Source: Corynebacterium sp. HMSC04H06
Lineage (GTDB): Bacteria > Actinomycetota > Actinomycetes > Mycobacteriales > Mycobacteriaceae
Length of the DNA: 64,000 nucleotides
Direction of reading: 5' to 3'
Assembly (NCBI RefSeq): GCF_001815935.1
Contig: NZ_KV823440.1
Coordinates: 116,669-180,668 of the forward strand
Position 1 is the first letter of the stretch. The number at the start of each line of letters is the position of its first letter. The translations under genes were made by a program, and so were the position numbers. The notes beneath the pieces were generated by a model. The model ran no database searches. It was not told the DNA's origin and saw only the letters and a list, made by a program, of their open reading frames with translations. This document shows, one piece after another, positions 37,064 to 46,700 of this stretch.

Positions 37064-38794
37064 TTAGTTGATGGTGGCGATGACGTCGTCGGGGCTAACG
37101 CGCTCGCCGGCGTCGACCTTGATGGAGATCGTGCCGGCGTTGGGCGCCTTGACGGCGGATTCCATCTTCATGGCCTCGATGGTAGCGATAGCGTCTCCCT
37201 CGGCGACCTCGGCGCCGTCCTCGACCTTCCACTCGACCAGGTTGGCCTCGAACGGGGCGGTCACGGCCCCGGCGGAGCCGGCCTTGGCCTCGCCGCCGGC
37301 GGGGGCGGCGGAGCTAGTGGCCCCGGCGGGCGCCTGGAAGAACTCGACGGGCAGGCCGATGTTCATCAGCTTGCCGTCGACCTCGATGGCCATGGTTCGG
37401 CGCTGCGTGTAGATGGCTTCCACCTGCTCGGTCTGGTGCCCGGCGGACGGGCGGTAGTTGTGGTCCACCCAGTCGGTGTAGAGCCCCAGCTCGTCGCCAG
37501 TCAGCGCCGGGTTGTTGACCATGTCGCGGTGGAAGGGCAGCACGGTGCGCACACCGGAGACCGTAAACTCCTGTAGCGCCTGCTGGGCGCGGCGCAGGGC
37601 CACCTGGCGGTTAGGCCCCCAGACCACCAGCTTGGCAATCAGGGAGTCGTAGTACGGCGGCACGATGGATCCGGTCCGCACGGCGGCGTCGACGCGGATG
37701 CCGGGGCCCGTCGGCGGCTCGAAGGCCACGATGGTGCCCGGGCAGGGGGCAAAGCCGTTGAGGATGTCCTCGGCGTTGATGCGGAATTCGAAGGCGTGGC
37801 CGTGGGATTCCGGATCCTCTGCGATGGAGATCTCCTCGCCGGCGGCGATCCGGAACTGTTCGGCGATGATGTCCACGCCGGTCACGGCCTCGGTGACGGG
37901 ATGCTCGACCTGGACGCGGGTGTTGACCTCCAGGAAGGAGATGGTGCCGTCCTCGGAGACGATGAACTCCACGGTGCCGGCGCCGGTGTAGCCGACCTTC
38001 TGGCAGATTGCGCGGGAGCCCTCGATGATGCCCTGGTACTGCTTCTCGGTCAGGTTCGGGGCCGGGGCCTCTTCGATGAGCTTCTGGAAGCGGCGCTGCG
38101 TGGAGCAGTCGCGGGTGCCCAGCACGCGCACGTTGCCGTGGGTATCCGCCAGCACCTGGGCCTCCACGTGGCGCGGGTGGACCAGGAACTTCTCCACGAA
38201 GCACTCGGCGCGGCCGAAGGCCTCCATGGCCTCGCGGCCGGCGGAGTTGAACGCGCCCTCGATCTCTTCCATGGTGTCCACGACCTTCAGGCCACGCCCG
38301 CCGCCACCGTAGGCGGCCTTGATGGCGATCGGCAGGCCGTGCTCCTCGGCGAAGGCGCGGGCCTCCTGCCAGTCGCCGATGGGATCGGAGGTGCCCGGGG
38401 CCAGCGGGGCGCCGACCTCCTCTGCCACGCGGCGGGCGGCGATCTTGTCGCCCAGCAGGTCGATGGCGTCCGGGTCCGGGCCGATCCAGGTCAGGCCGGC
38501 GGCGCTGACGGTGCGGGCGAACTCGGAGTTTTCCGACAGGAAGCCGTAGCCCGGGTGGATGGCGTCCGCGCCGGCGCGCACGGCGATGTCCAGCAGCGCC
38601 GGGATGTTCATGTAGGTCTCGCCGGCGGAGTTGCCCGGCAGGGCGTAGGCCTCGTCGGCCACCACGGTGTGCAGGGCGCCGGCGTCGGCCTCGGAGTAAA
38701 CGGCGATGGAGCGGATGCCCAGGTCGCGGGCGACGCGGGCGATGCGCACGGCGATCTCGCCGCGGTTAGCAATAAGTACAGCAGAAATGGCCAT
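37064..38794 (-). CDS. second biotin carboxylase-BCCP protein, in the pxp operon
   Basis: The 576-aa protein has a full biotin carboxylase domain (residues 5-450; GGGGRGLK ATP loop, LEVNTRVQVEHPVTEA) and a C-terminal biotinyl domain with AMKM, joined by an Ala/Gly linker. It parallels AccBC at 8202-9983. It is last in pxpA-pxpBC-this gene, with AGGAGT before its ATG 2 nt after the pxpBC stop, so it probably serves that pathway. PxpC is related to the carboxyltransferase part of urea amidolyase, which makes a BC-BCCP partner logical. A general acyl-CoA carboxylase role remains possible. Confidence 0.88.
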   Translation of the reverse strand: MAISAVLIANRGEIAVRIARVARDLGIRSIAVYSEADAGALHTVVADEAYALPGNSAGETYMNIPALLDIAVRAGADAIHPGYGFLSENSEFARTVSAAGLTWIGPDPDAIDLLGDKIAARRVAEEVGAPLAPGTSDPIGDWQEARAFAEEHGLPIAIKAAYGGGGRGLKVVDTMEEIEGAFNSAGREAMEAFGRAECFVEKFLVHPRHVEAQVLADTHGNVRVLGTRDCSTQRRFQKLIEEAPAPNLTEKQYQGIIEGSRAICQKVGYTGAGTVEFIVSEDGTISFLEVNTRVQVEHPVTEAVTGVDIIAEQFRIAAGEEISIAEDPESHGHAFEFRINAEDILNGFAPCPGTIVAFEPPTGPGIRVDAAVRTGSIVPPYYDSLIAKLVVWGPNRQVALRRAQQALQEFTVSGVRTVLPFHRDMVNNPALTGDELGLYTDWVDHNYRPSAGHQTEQVEAIYTQRRTMAIEVDGKLMNIGLPVEFFQAPAGATSSAAPAGGEAKAGSAGAVTAPFEANLVEWKVEDGAEVAEGDAIATIEAMKMESAVKAPNAGTISIKVDAGERVSPDDVIATIN

Positions 38795-38796
38795 GG

Positions 38797-40350
38797 TTAG
38801 TTGACTCCTGAGACTAGTTCGAAGCGGACCCGGGCCCCGGGCGGGAGCTGGGCGGCAATATCAATATCTTCTTCCAAGACGGTGGCGACGACGGGGTAGC
38901 CGCCGGTCACGGCGTGATCCCGCAGGAAGACCACGGGCTTGCCGTTGGGCGGGATCTGCACGCTGCCGGCCACCATGCCCTCCGAGGGCAGCTCGCCGTC
39001 GACGACGCGTTCGATGGTGGCATCCCCAGCCAGACGCAGGCCGACACGGTTCGAGTCCGAGGTGACGGTCCACTCGGTGTCCAGGAACTGCTGGACGTTC
39101 TCGCCGAACCAGTCGTCGCGCGGTCCCAGCGCGCAGCGCAGCACGCCGGTGGTGGTGCCGTTGTCATCGCGCACGCGCAGCGGGTTGGCCAGCTGGGCGT
39201 CGGTCATGGCGTTCGAGCGCGGCAGCACGCCGATGACCTCGCCGGCACGCACCGGGTCCGGGCCCAGCCCGGAGAGCACGTCCGTGGCGGACGAGCCCAG
39301 CTCCGTGTCAGCGATGATGCCGCCGCGGATGGCGATGTAGGAGCGCATGCCGGTAATCGCCGGGCTGACGGTCAGGGTGGTGCCGGCGGTGACCAGGATG
39401 GGGCGGGCCAACTGCAGCGGGTATTCGCCCACGCGCACCACGGCGGTTGCGCCGGTGACGCAGATGACCGTGTCGGTCAGCGCCTTGAGCTTGATGCCGC
39501 CGATGTTTTCCAGCACCGTCGCATTGCGCGGGTTGCCCACCGCGATGTTGGCGGTGGCGGCCGCCGCGCGGTCCGCCGCGCCGGAGGGGGTAACGCCCAG
39601 GTCGCCGCGGCCCGGCCGGCCGAGGTCCTGGTACAGGGTCAGCAGGCCGGCGTCCTCGACCTCCATGCGGGGCAGGCGCGCCGGGGACTTCTTGGCTCCG
39701 TCGTGGTCGCGGGTCAGCTCGGGCAGCTCGCGCACCGCGTTGTAGCGCACCCGGTCGCCGGGCTGGACCAGCGCCGGCGGCTCCGCGTGAGACTCCCACA
39801 TCGGGGTGTTCGTGGTGCCGATGAGCTGCCAGCCGCCGGGGGAAACGCGCGGGTAGACCGCGGAGAAATCGCCTGCGATGCCCACCGCGCCTGCCGGCAC
39901 GGCCGTACGCGGGTCGGGGCGGCGCGGCATGGCCTTGGCCTGGGCCGGGTCCTCCGGCGCGCAGTAGGTGAACCCGGGCGCGAAGCCGCCGAAGGCGGCG
40001 GTCCAGGTGGTGGAAGTGTGCCAGTCGATGAGCGCTTGCTCCGACATGCCAAGCAACTCCGCGGCGTCGGCCAGGTCCTCGCCGTCGTAGCGCACGTCGA
40101 TGTCCACGGTGCGCGGCTCGCGCCGGCCCGCCTTCGTGGGCTGGAACTCGGCCAGCTGCTCGGCGGCGAGCTCGGCCGCGCGCGGGGCGTCGAAGGTGAC
40201 CAGCAAGGTGGTGGCGGCGGCGATACAGTCGACCTGGTGCGGCAGCGGGTGCTCGGACAGCTCCGCGTGCCAGCTCATGACCTGGTCGAGCCCGTCCAAG
40301 TCGATGAGCATCGCGCGCGTGCCGACCGGGTGGATGGTGGGGTTAGACAT
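38797..40350 (-). CDS. pxpBC: 5-oxoprolinase subunits PxpB-PxpC fusion
   Basis: The 517-aa protein fuses two parts that are separate in E. coli: PxpB (KipI/AHS1, residues about 1-205, with GFAPGFTYCAP and PRVSPGGWQLIGTT) and PxpC (KipA/AHS2, about 215-517, with QDLGRPGRGDLGVTPSGAAD and VRDDNGTTTGVLR). With PxpA this forms ATP-dependent 5-oxoprolinase, cleaving 5-oxoproline to L-glutamate. The ORF extends upstream but ATG 40350 (MSNPTIHPVGTRAML) is the natural start and overlaps the pxpA end by 8 nt, indicating coupling. Confidence 0.88.
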   Translation of the reverse strand: MSNPTIHPVGTRAMLIDLDGLDQVMSWHAELSEHPLPHQVDCIAAATTLLVTFDAPRAAELAAEQLAEFQPTKAGRREPRTVDIDVRYDGEDLADAAELLGMSEQALIDWHTSTTWTAAFGGFAPGFTYCAPEDPAQAKAMPRRPDPRTAVPAGAVGIAGDFSAVYPRVSPGGWQLIGTTNTPMWESHAEPPALVQPGDRVRYNAVRELPELTRDHDGAKKSPARLPRMEVEDAGLLTLYQDLGRPGRGDLGVTPSGAADRAAAATANIAVGNPRNATVLENIGGIKLKALTDTVICVTGATAVVRVGEYPLQLARPILVTAGTTLTVSPAITGMRSYIAIRGGIIADTELGSSATDVLSGLGPDPVRAGEVIGVLPRSNAMTDAQLANPLRVRDDNGTTTGVLRCALGPRDDWFGENVQQFLDTEWTVTSDSNRVGLRLAGDATIERVVDGELPSEGMVAGSVQIPPNGKPVVFLRDHAVTGGYPVVATVLEEDIDIAAQLPPGARVRFELVSGVN

Positions 40351-41110
40351 CGAGGAAGCTCCGAATCTCCACGCCTTCGCGGCCCAGCAGGTCCACCACG
40401 CCGCGCAGCAGCTCGACGGCGCCGGGGGAGTCGCCGTGGGTGCACACGGACTGGGCATCGACGGCCAGCTCGGTGCCGTCGTAGGCGGTGATAGAGCCGG
40501 TGCGGGCTACCTGCAGGACGCGGGCGGCCACGGCCTGTGGGTCGTGCATGACCGCGTGGGACTCGCGCCGGGAGACCAGCGTGCCGTCGGCGTTGTAGTT
40601 GCGGTCGGCGAAGGCCTCGCGCACCACCGTCAGGCCCTGGTCCTCGGCCATGTCCACGGCCACGCCGCCGGGCAGCAGCATCAGCGGCAGGTCGCCGAAG
40701 GCGCGTACGCCGTCGATGACCGCTTGGGCCTGGGCCTGGTCGTGCACGATGGTGTTGTAGAGCGCCCCGTGCGGCTTGACGTAGCGCACCCGGGTGCCGG
40801 CCGCGCGTGCCAGGGCCTCCAGCGCGCCGATCTGGTAAGTAATCTCATCGGCCAGCTCCGCCGGGGCGTAGTTGATGAAGCGACGGCCGAAACCGGCGGC
40901 ATCGTTATAGCCCAGGTGCGCGCCAATGACCACGTCGGCGCGGGCCGCGGCCTGGACCGTCTGCGCGATTGAGTGCGGGTCCCCGGCGTGGAAGCCGGTA
41001 GCCACGTTGGCGGAGGAGACCAGCTCCAGCATGGCCGCGTCATCGGCCACGGGGTTGCCGGCGGTCGTCTCACCCAAATCTGCGTTGAGATCAATAACAA
41101 GCGAAGACAT
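40343..41110 (-). CDS. pxpA: 5-oxoprolinase subunit PxpA (LamB/YcsF family)
   Basis: The 255-aa protein is a typical LamB/YcsF protein: IDLNADLGE at the N-terminus, SANVATGFHAGDP, IGAHLGYND and RYVKPHGALYN. PxpA works with PxpB and PxpC to hydrolyse 5-oxoproline. I start it at ATG 41110 (MSSLVIDLNADLGE); ATG 41119 is an alternative. It is first in the leftward operon. TACACT about 45 nt upstream with TTCACA 18 nt further is a possible promoter, and TTGTTGAACAA lies 18 nt before the ATG. Confidence 0.92.
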   Translation of the reverse strand: MSSLVIDLNADLGETTAGNPVADDAAMLELVSSANVATGFHAGDPHSIAQTVQAAARADVVIGAHLGYNDAAGFGRRFINYAPAELADEITYQIGALEALARAAGTRVRYVKPHGALYNTIVHDQAQAQAVIDGVRAFGDLPLMLLPGGVAVDMAEDQGLTVVREAFADRNYNADGTLVSRRESHAVMHDPQAVAARVLQVARTGSITAYDGTELAVDAQSVCTHGDSPGAVELLRGVVDLLGREGVEIRSFLDV

Positions 41111-41127
41111 CAACACCATCCCTAAAA

Positions 41128-41138
41128 TTGTTGAACAA
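41128..41138 (-). promoter_or_regulatory. GntR-type operator before pxpA
   Basis: TTGTTGAACAA is an 11-bp palindrome, the exact reverse complement of TTGTTCAACAA at 34001-34011. It lies between the likely transcription start and the pxpA ATG, where a bound repressor would block transcription. The two sites frame the whole module. Confidence 0.65.
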
Positions 41139-41272
41139 TCTGATGGATCTAGTGTAGCGCGCGTCACGTCGATTTGTGAATGGGGTTACGTTTGGCGGAT
41201 TCCCCGGCTACCCCCACAGCCGCGGCGGGCTAAGATCGGAAAGATTTTGTTCTTAGAGGAAGGACCTGCGCA

Positions 41273-42310
41273 ATGGGTTTCGGGAAAGCGCTTCTGGGCA
41301 TAGGCGGGGTGGCCATCGCCGCGGTCGCCGGGGTGGCCATCATAGGCGGCGGGGAGGAACAGACCACCGTCAACCGCGTCATCGACGGCGACACCATCGA
41401 CGTGCACACCGCCGACGGTGACAAGCGCGTGCGGCTGCTCAACATCGACACCCCGGAGCTCGCCCGTGACGGCCGCCCCGCCGACTGCCTGGCGGAGGCC
41501 GCCCGGGATTTCCTGGCCGATCTCCTGCCCGCCGGCACCGCCGTGCGCCTGGAATACGACGTCGAGCACCAGGACAAGTACGGCCGTGATCTGGCCGGCG
41601 TCTTCCTGGATGACGAGCTGGTCAACGCGCGCATCGCGGAGGAAGGCCTGGCCGCGGCCATGGTGGTCGGTGAGAACCGGAAATTCTACCCGCCCGTCCA
41701 GGAGGCTGTCGATGCCGCCCAGCGGGCCCGCCGCGGCATCTTCGACGTGGGTCCCGAGTGCTTCGCCACCGACGGTGGTCCCGCGGCCACCGCGCTGAGC
41801 TCGTCCCCGACCACGACCTATGGTTCCAGCGACGAGGTGGCTGCCATCGACAAGCTACTGGCCGGCACCGCCGCCCGCCGCGCCGATCTAGACGCCATCG
41901 AGGGCGGCGGCCACAACGCCTTCTACGGCACCTACCTGGTCGATCGCCTCAACACCATACTGGCCGAACGTCGTGCCGAACTCGACGAGGCCGAGGAGCA
42001 CCTCCACGACGAGCGCGCCGACGCGGTCGAGAAAGCCGAGCGCGACAAAAAACGGCAGGAAGAAGCCAGCCGCCCGACCGGTGACCCCGCCAGCCCCGAC
42101 AGCGCCGATTACCCCGCGCTGGCTAACCCTGCCCCGGCTAACCCCAACCCGGCTAACGATGCCCCCGCCGCACCAGCTCCCGCCGCGCCCGCGCCGGATA
42201 CCTACACCGGCTGCCGCGCCTACGGCGGAAACTACGCGCTGACCTCCGTGGACAACCAGGGTCGGCCGTACGCCAAGATCGATTGCTCGACCAAGGTGCA
42301 GATTGGCTAG
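41273..42310 (+). CDS. secreted or membrane-anchored thermonuclease-family protein
   Basis: The 345-aa protein starts with a hydrophobic segment (ALLGIGGVAIAAVAGVAIIGG) that is a signal peptide or anchor. A staphylococcal-nuclease domain follows (residues about 30-160) with VNRVIDGDTIDV, the catalytic-Arg segment VRLLNIDTPE and YGRDLAGVF. A charged helical region and a Pro/Ala/Asn linker lead to a C-terminal domain of about 35 residues with two Cys that resembles excalibur-type calcium-binding endings but lacks the clear DxDxDG motif. It probably degrades extracellular nucleic acid. SD GAGGAAGG precedes ATG 41273. Confidence 0.85.
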   Translation: MGFGKALLGIGGVAIAAVAGVAIIGGGEEQTTVNRVIDGDTIDVHTADGDKRVRLLNIDTPELARDGRPADCLAEAARDFLADLLPAGTAVRLEYDVEHQDKYGRDLAGVFLDDELVNARIAEEGLAAAMVVGENRKFYPPVQEAVDAAQRARRGIFDVGPECFATDGGPAATALSSSPTTTYGSSDEVAAIDKLLAGTAARRADLDAIEGGGHNAFYGTYLVDRLNTILAERRAELDEAEEHLHDERADAVEKAERDKKRQEEASRPTGDPASPDSADYPALANPAPANPNPANDAPAAPAPAAPAPDTYTGCRAYGGNYALTSVDNQGRPYAKIDCSTKVQIG

Positions 42311-42316
42311 GGGCTT

Positions 42317-43621
42317 CTAGGTGAAGAGACCGGCGACCTGGGTGATGCACAGGTAGACGAACGCGACGGAGATGACAGCCATCAGGGTGTTGACAATCCA
42401 GCCGTTGCGCCAGCGCTTCGGCGTGAGCTTCGTGTTGAGCAGCACTAGGAGGGTCAGCCCCAAAAACGGCATGAATAACGCGCCGAGGACCCCGTAGGTG
42501 ATGATGAGGCCGGTGGGCTTGCCCAGCAGTAAAAGCAGCATGGGCGGGAAGGTCAGCCAGACCAGGTAGGCGCGGTAGTACTTGCCGCCGGTCTTGGTGG
42601 AAGGATCATCCTGCGGTAGCTTCTTGAGGTGGCCGATGTAGTCGGCAAACATCAGGGACACCCCGTTCCATACACCCAGGCAAGACGAGAACGCGGCGGC
42701 GAAGAAGCCGACGATGAAGCCCTTGGACAGCACGGTCCCGTAGCGGGCCTCCAACACGTCGGCCATGTCGACCAGGCCCTCGTCGTTGTCCGCTACCGCC
42801 ACATTGGCGCTGTAGAGAAGTTCCGCGCCGAGCACCAGCATGGCCAGCACGAAAATACCGGTGACGAGGTAGGCCACCGAGTTGTCGAGGCGCATGACCT
42901 TCATCCACTTCGGGGTGTACCACTTCTTCTCCCGCAGCCAGTAGCCGTAGGCAGCCAGGGTAATAGTGCCGCCCACGCCGCCGGCGATGGAGAGCACGTA
43001 GACGAAAGACCCGTCCGGGACGGTGGGGACCAGCCCCGCGATAATCCCGGGCAGGTTAGGCGCGGTAATCGCGGCAACACCCACGACGGTGACGAACATG
43101 ATGCCCACCAGAACCGCGGAGATCCTCTCGAAGAGCTGGTAGCGGCCCAGCCACGTCAGTGCGAAACAGACCAGCCCGGTGCCGATGGCCCACATGTTCA
43201 GGCTCGTGCCGGGGAAGAGGGCGGACAGCGCCAAGCCGGTACCGGACATCGCCGCGGCCCCGTAGACCAGCCCCCAGATCACGATGTACGGCGCGAAGTA
43301 CCAGGCTGTCCACGGCCCTAGCTCCCGCCAGCCGTGGAAGATAGTATTCCCCGTGGCCAGGCTGTATCGGCCTACCCCTTCCACGAGCACGATCTTCATG
43401 AACGTGCCCAGAATGACCGCCCACAGCAGCGCAAAGCCGTAGCGCTGGCCTGCAATCATCGTGGCCACCATGTCCGCCGCGCCCACGCCAGTGGCCGCCG
43501 CCACCAGGCCAGGCCCCACCAGGGTCCAGCGAACCTTCTGTTGTCCCTCATCAGCGGCGGCACCAGCAACCGGCGAGCTACCGGACGCACAAACCGGACG
43601 AGCAGCAGGGTCAGATCCCAT
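42317..43621 (-). CDS. second NRAMP-superfamily transporter, non-canonical
   Basis: The 434-aa protein has a polar N-terminal tail and about eleven membrane helices. Helix 1 reads WTLVGPGLVAAATGVGAADM, aligning with canonical GPGFLAAVAYIDPGN but lacking D-P-G-N. It is more like annotated Mn/Fe transporters than the permease at 34069, so metal transport is possible but not supported by the key motif. ATG 43621 follows AAGGAG by 7 nt. It is convergent with the thermonuclease gene, 6 nt between stops. Confidence 0.8.
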   Translation of the reverse strand: MGSDPAARPVCASGSSPVAGAAADEGQQKVRWTLVGPGLVAAATGVGAADMVATMIAGQRYGFALLWAVILGTFMKIVLVEGVGRYSLATGNTIFHGWRELGPWTAWYFAPYIVIWGLVYGAAAMSGTGLALSALFPGTSLNMWAIGTGLVCFALTWLGRYQLFERISAVLVGIMFVTVVGVAAITAPNLPGIIAGLVPTVPDGSFVYVLSIAGGVGGTITLAAYGYWLREKKWYTPKWMKVMRLDNSVAYLVTGIFVLAMLVLGAELLYSANVAVADNDEGLVDMADVLEARYGTVLSKGFIVGFFAAAFSSCLGVWNGVSLMFADYIGHLKKLPQDDPSTKTGGKYYRAYLVWLTFPPMLLLLLGKPTGLIITYGVLGALFMPFLGLTLLVLLNTKLTPKRWRNGWIVNTLMAVISVAFVYLCITQVAGLFT

Positions 43622-43752
43622 GACGCACTCCTTCACGGGCGACACTAGGAGGAACAGTGATGGAAGTCACTGTACCCCGATGTGCCGTGCGTCACGTTAG
43701 TTTTCGGAAGAAAGTTAATCTCTTCCTCCGATTCGGTGGCGGCCCGGTCGTT

Positions 43753-46700
43753 CTAGGCCACGGTGCGGCCTTCGACGAAGAGCTTCTCCGGCATGGGTCG
43801 CTCCAGGGCCCACTCGAATTTGATGGGCTTTTCGCCCTGGTGGGAGACGTAATCGACCTTGCCTAGGAAGGTATAGGCCGAAGCGGTGCCCACCTCGTTG
43901 CTGCTGAGGAACCGGGTCGCCATGGCGATGGAACCGCCGAGCGCCTGGTGGTGAATATAACGCTGCCCGGTCTTGCTCTTAAGCGTGGTGCTGTTCTGGG
44001 ATTCCCAGCGCATGAGCTCCGGGGAGACCGGGTAGTCGTGGTAATCGGTTGAGGCGCTGACGTCTTCGCGCTTCTTCAAGGTCACCAGGAACAGGTCCGT
44101 GTTCTGCTCGGGGAAGTAGCGCACGCCCTCGCGCGGGAGGCTGACCATCTTGGGCAGCGGCCGTTCCTCCATGGCGGCGACGAGCTCGGACAGCGAATAC
44201 TCGGCGTGGCTCTTGAGCAGCGAGATTCCCGTCGGGCGCGGGATGACGCGGGAGGAACTGACGGCGTAGTCCATGATTTGGCCTAGCTCGGTGCGCACGG
44301 CAGGGTAGTTGCGCAACAGTCGCAGTGCCGCAGCGAAATCCTCCGGCGGCGTGACCGTAGCCTGCCCGCCCCAGAAGGACAGCACCAGCATGCGCGCGTA
44401 CGCCTGGTCGTCGCCCTTCAGGTTTTCCGGATCGGGGCCTTCCGGATCGAGCAAGCGCAGGTAGGCATTCGCGCGATCCTGATCGTTGATGTGCAACATG
44501 GTGCGCAGACGCTTGAGGAGGAAGGTCTCTGTCTCGTCGGCGCTTCCTGGCAGGAGGTTAGCCTCCCGGAGTAACCTGGTCCACGAGTACTGGTTGGGCC
44601 GGGTCTTGTAAATATCGCTGATATCGATGCCGGACTCGGCCAAGAACTGCGACAAATCGGTCGTCCGGATCTCCGCGACCAAGGATTTAATCTTCTTCAG
44701 GGAGCTACTGGCTGCCTTCTTGATGCTCCGCAGAATCTGCTCCTGGCTCACCCGGTCCAGGCTGACATTGGAGCCGGCCGGCATGGAATAAAAGCCCTTT
44801 TCCACCTCCTTGACCAGGTTCTGCCCGCGCTTCTTGGTCAGCGCCTGGTAGCGCTCCGTGAAGTCGAAGCTTTGGTGCTGTTGCCCGATGAAGTCGAGGA
44901 TCAGGCAGGAGTCCTTGCCCTCGGACCGGCGCAGGCCGCGTCCCAGCTGCTGGATGAAGACCACCGGGGACTGCGTGGGGCGCAGGAGCAGCAACGTGTT
45001 GACCTGGGGGATGTCCACGCCCTCGTTGAAGAGGTGAACGGCGAAAATCACCTTGATGTCGCCGTCCTGGAGCTGACGGATGATCGCTTCGCGTTGGTTT
45101 GTGGGAGTGCTGCCGTCGATGGCCTTGGCCGGGATTCCGAACTCGGTGAACTGCTGGGCCATGAACTGAGCGTGGGTGACGGACACGCAAAAGCCCAGCG
45201 CCTTGAGCTCGGACATGTCGAGGACGCGTTTTTCAATTTCTTGGATGATAAACCGCGTGCGCTTTTGTCCGGCTTTGACGTAGAGCTCGCTCAGCTCGTC
45301 CACGTCGTATCCGTTGGTCCGGCGGTTCCAGGTCACCCCGGTCAGATCCGTGCCGTCGGCGATGCCGTAGTAGTGCATGGGCGTCAACCGTTGCATGCGC
45401 AGGGCGTCCCAAAGCCGCAGCTCGTAGGCTACGCGGTAATCGAAGAACTTCTGTACATTCTCGCCATCCGCGCGCTCCGGCGTGGCGGTAAGCCCCAGCA
45501 GTTCTTGCGGGGCGAAGTGGTCCAGGATGCGGCGGTAGCTCTTTGCCTCGGCGTGGTGGAACTCGTCAATGACCACGACGTCGAAGTGATCGGGGGCCAA
45601 TTGGTCGAGGATCGCGGGTTTGAGGGACTGCACGCTGGCGAAGACGTAGTCCCACTGTCCGGGGCGCTGGCCATCGACTAAGAGCTCGCCGAAGGTGGCA
45701 TCGGAAAGCACCTCCCGGTACGTGCGCTGGGCCTGGAGGAGGAGCCTCTTCTGGTGAGCCACGAAAAGCAGGCGCGGCTGGCGGCCGAATTTTTCGCACA
45801 GGTGGCGGTAGTCCAGGGCCGCCACGACGGTCTTGCCGGTACCGGTGGCCGTCACCAAGAGGTTCCGGTGCCGGTCGTGCTCGGTGCGCTCGGATTCCAA
45901 AGCCTCGAGCATCGGCCGCTGCGAGCTTAAAGGTTCGACTCGCAGCCCGGAGATCTCCAAGGACTCATTCTTGCGCTCGCCGCCGCGGGCAAGGAGCAGT
46001 GCCTTATCGAGCTTGTCGAAGTCGCGTTCGGGACGGAAATCCACGAAGTGGGGGTCGTGCCAGTACGTGTCAAAGGTCTTGATGAACTTATCGATGACCT
46101 CCGGCGTGGTTTTGCTGGAACCGCGCACGTTCCATTCCCAGCCGTCTACCAGCGCGGACCGGGACAGGTTGGAGCTGCCGATGAAGGCGGTATCGAAGCC
46201 CGAATTACGCTTAAACAGCCAGGCCTTGGCGTGCAGGCGAGTGCTCTTGTGTTCGTAGCACACGCGCACCTGCGCGCCGTAGCGCTCCACCAGAGTCTTG
46301 ACCGCCAGGGCGTCGGTCGCGCCACAGTAGGTAGAGGTCAACACCCGCAGCGGGATGCCTTTATCCCGGAGGTACTCGAACTGCTCCGTAAGCGCGGAGA
46401 CGCCGGTGTTCTTCACGAAAGCGCACAGGAGGTGCACCTCGTCGGCGGTCTTGATCTCGCGGTCGAGTTCGGTCCAGAGGTTCGATTCCTCAGGCGCGTT
46501 GGTGAAAAGGGCGCTCGAATGGAAAGGGATCTCCGGCATCTGGGGCGGACCGGCGAGCTTGGTGTCGAAGATCGCGTACAGCAGCGCTTCGCTATCGATG
46601 GCTTCCTCGGCGCCTAGTGCCGAGGTGAGACGGTTGACCAAAGCCAGGCGGTCGGCCGGCTTGGTCAGCTCGCGGAGCCTTTGCTCGAGGATGCTGGCGA

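Noticed and set aside
42317..43621. Clear MntH manganese transporter
   Set aside because: The NRAMP fold is evident but the DPGN metal-binding motif is missing, so a firm MntH call is not supported.
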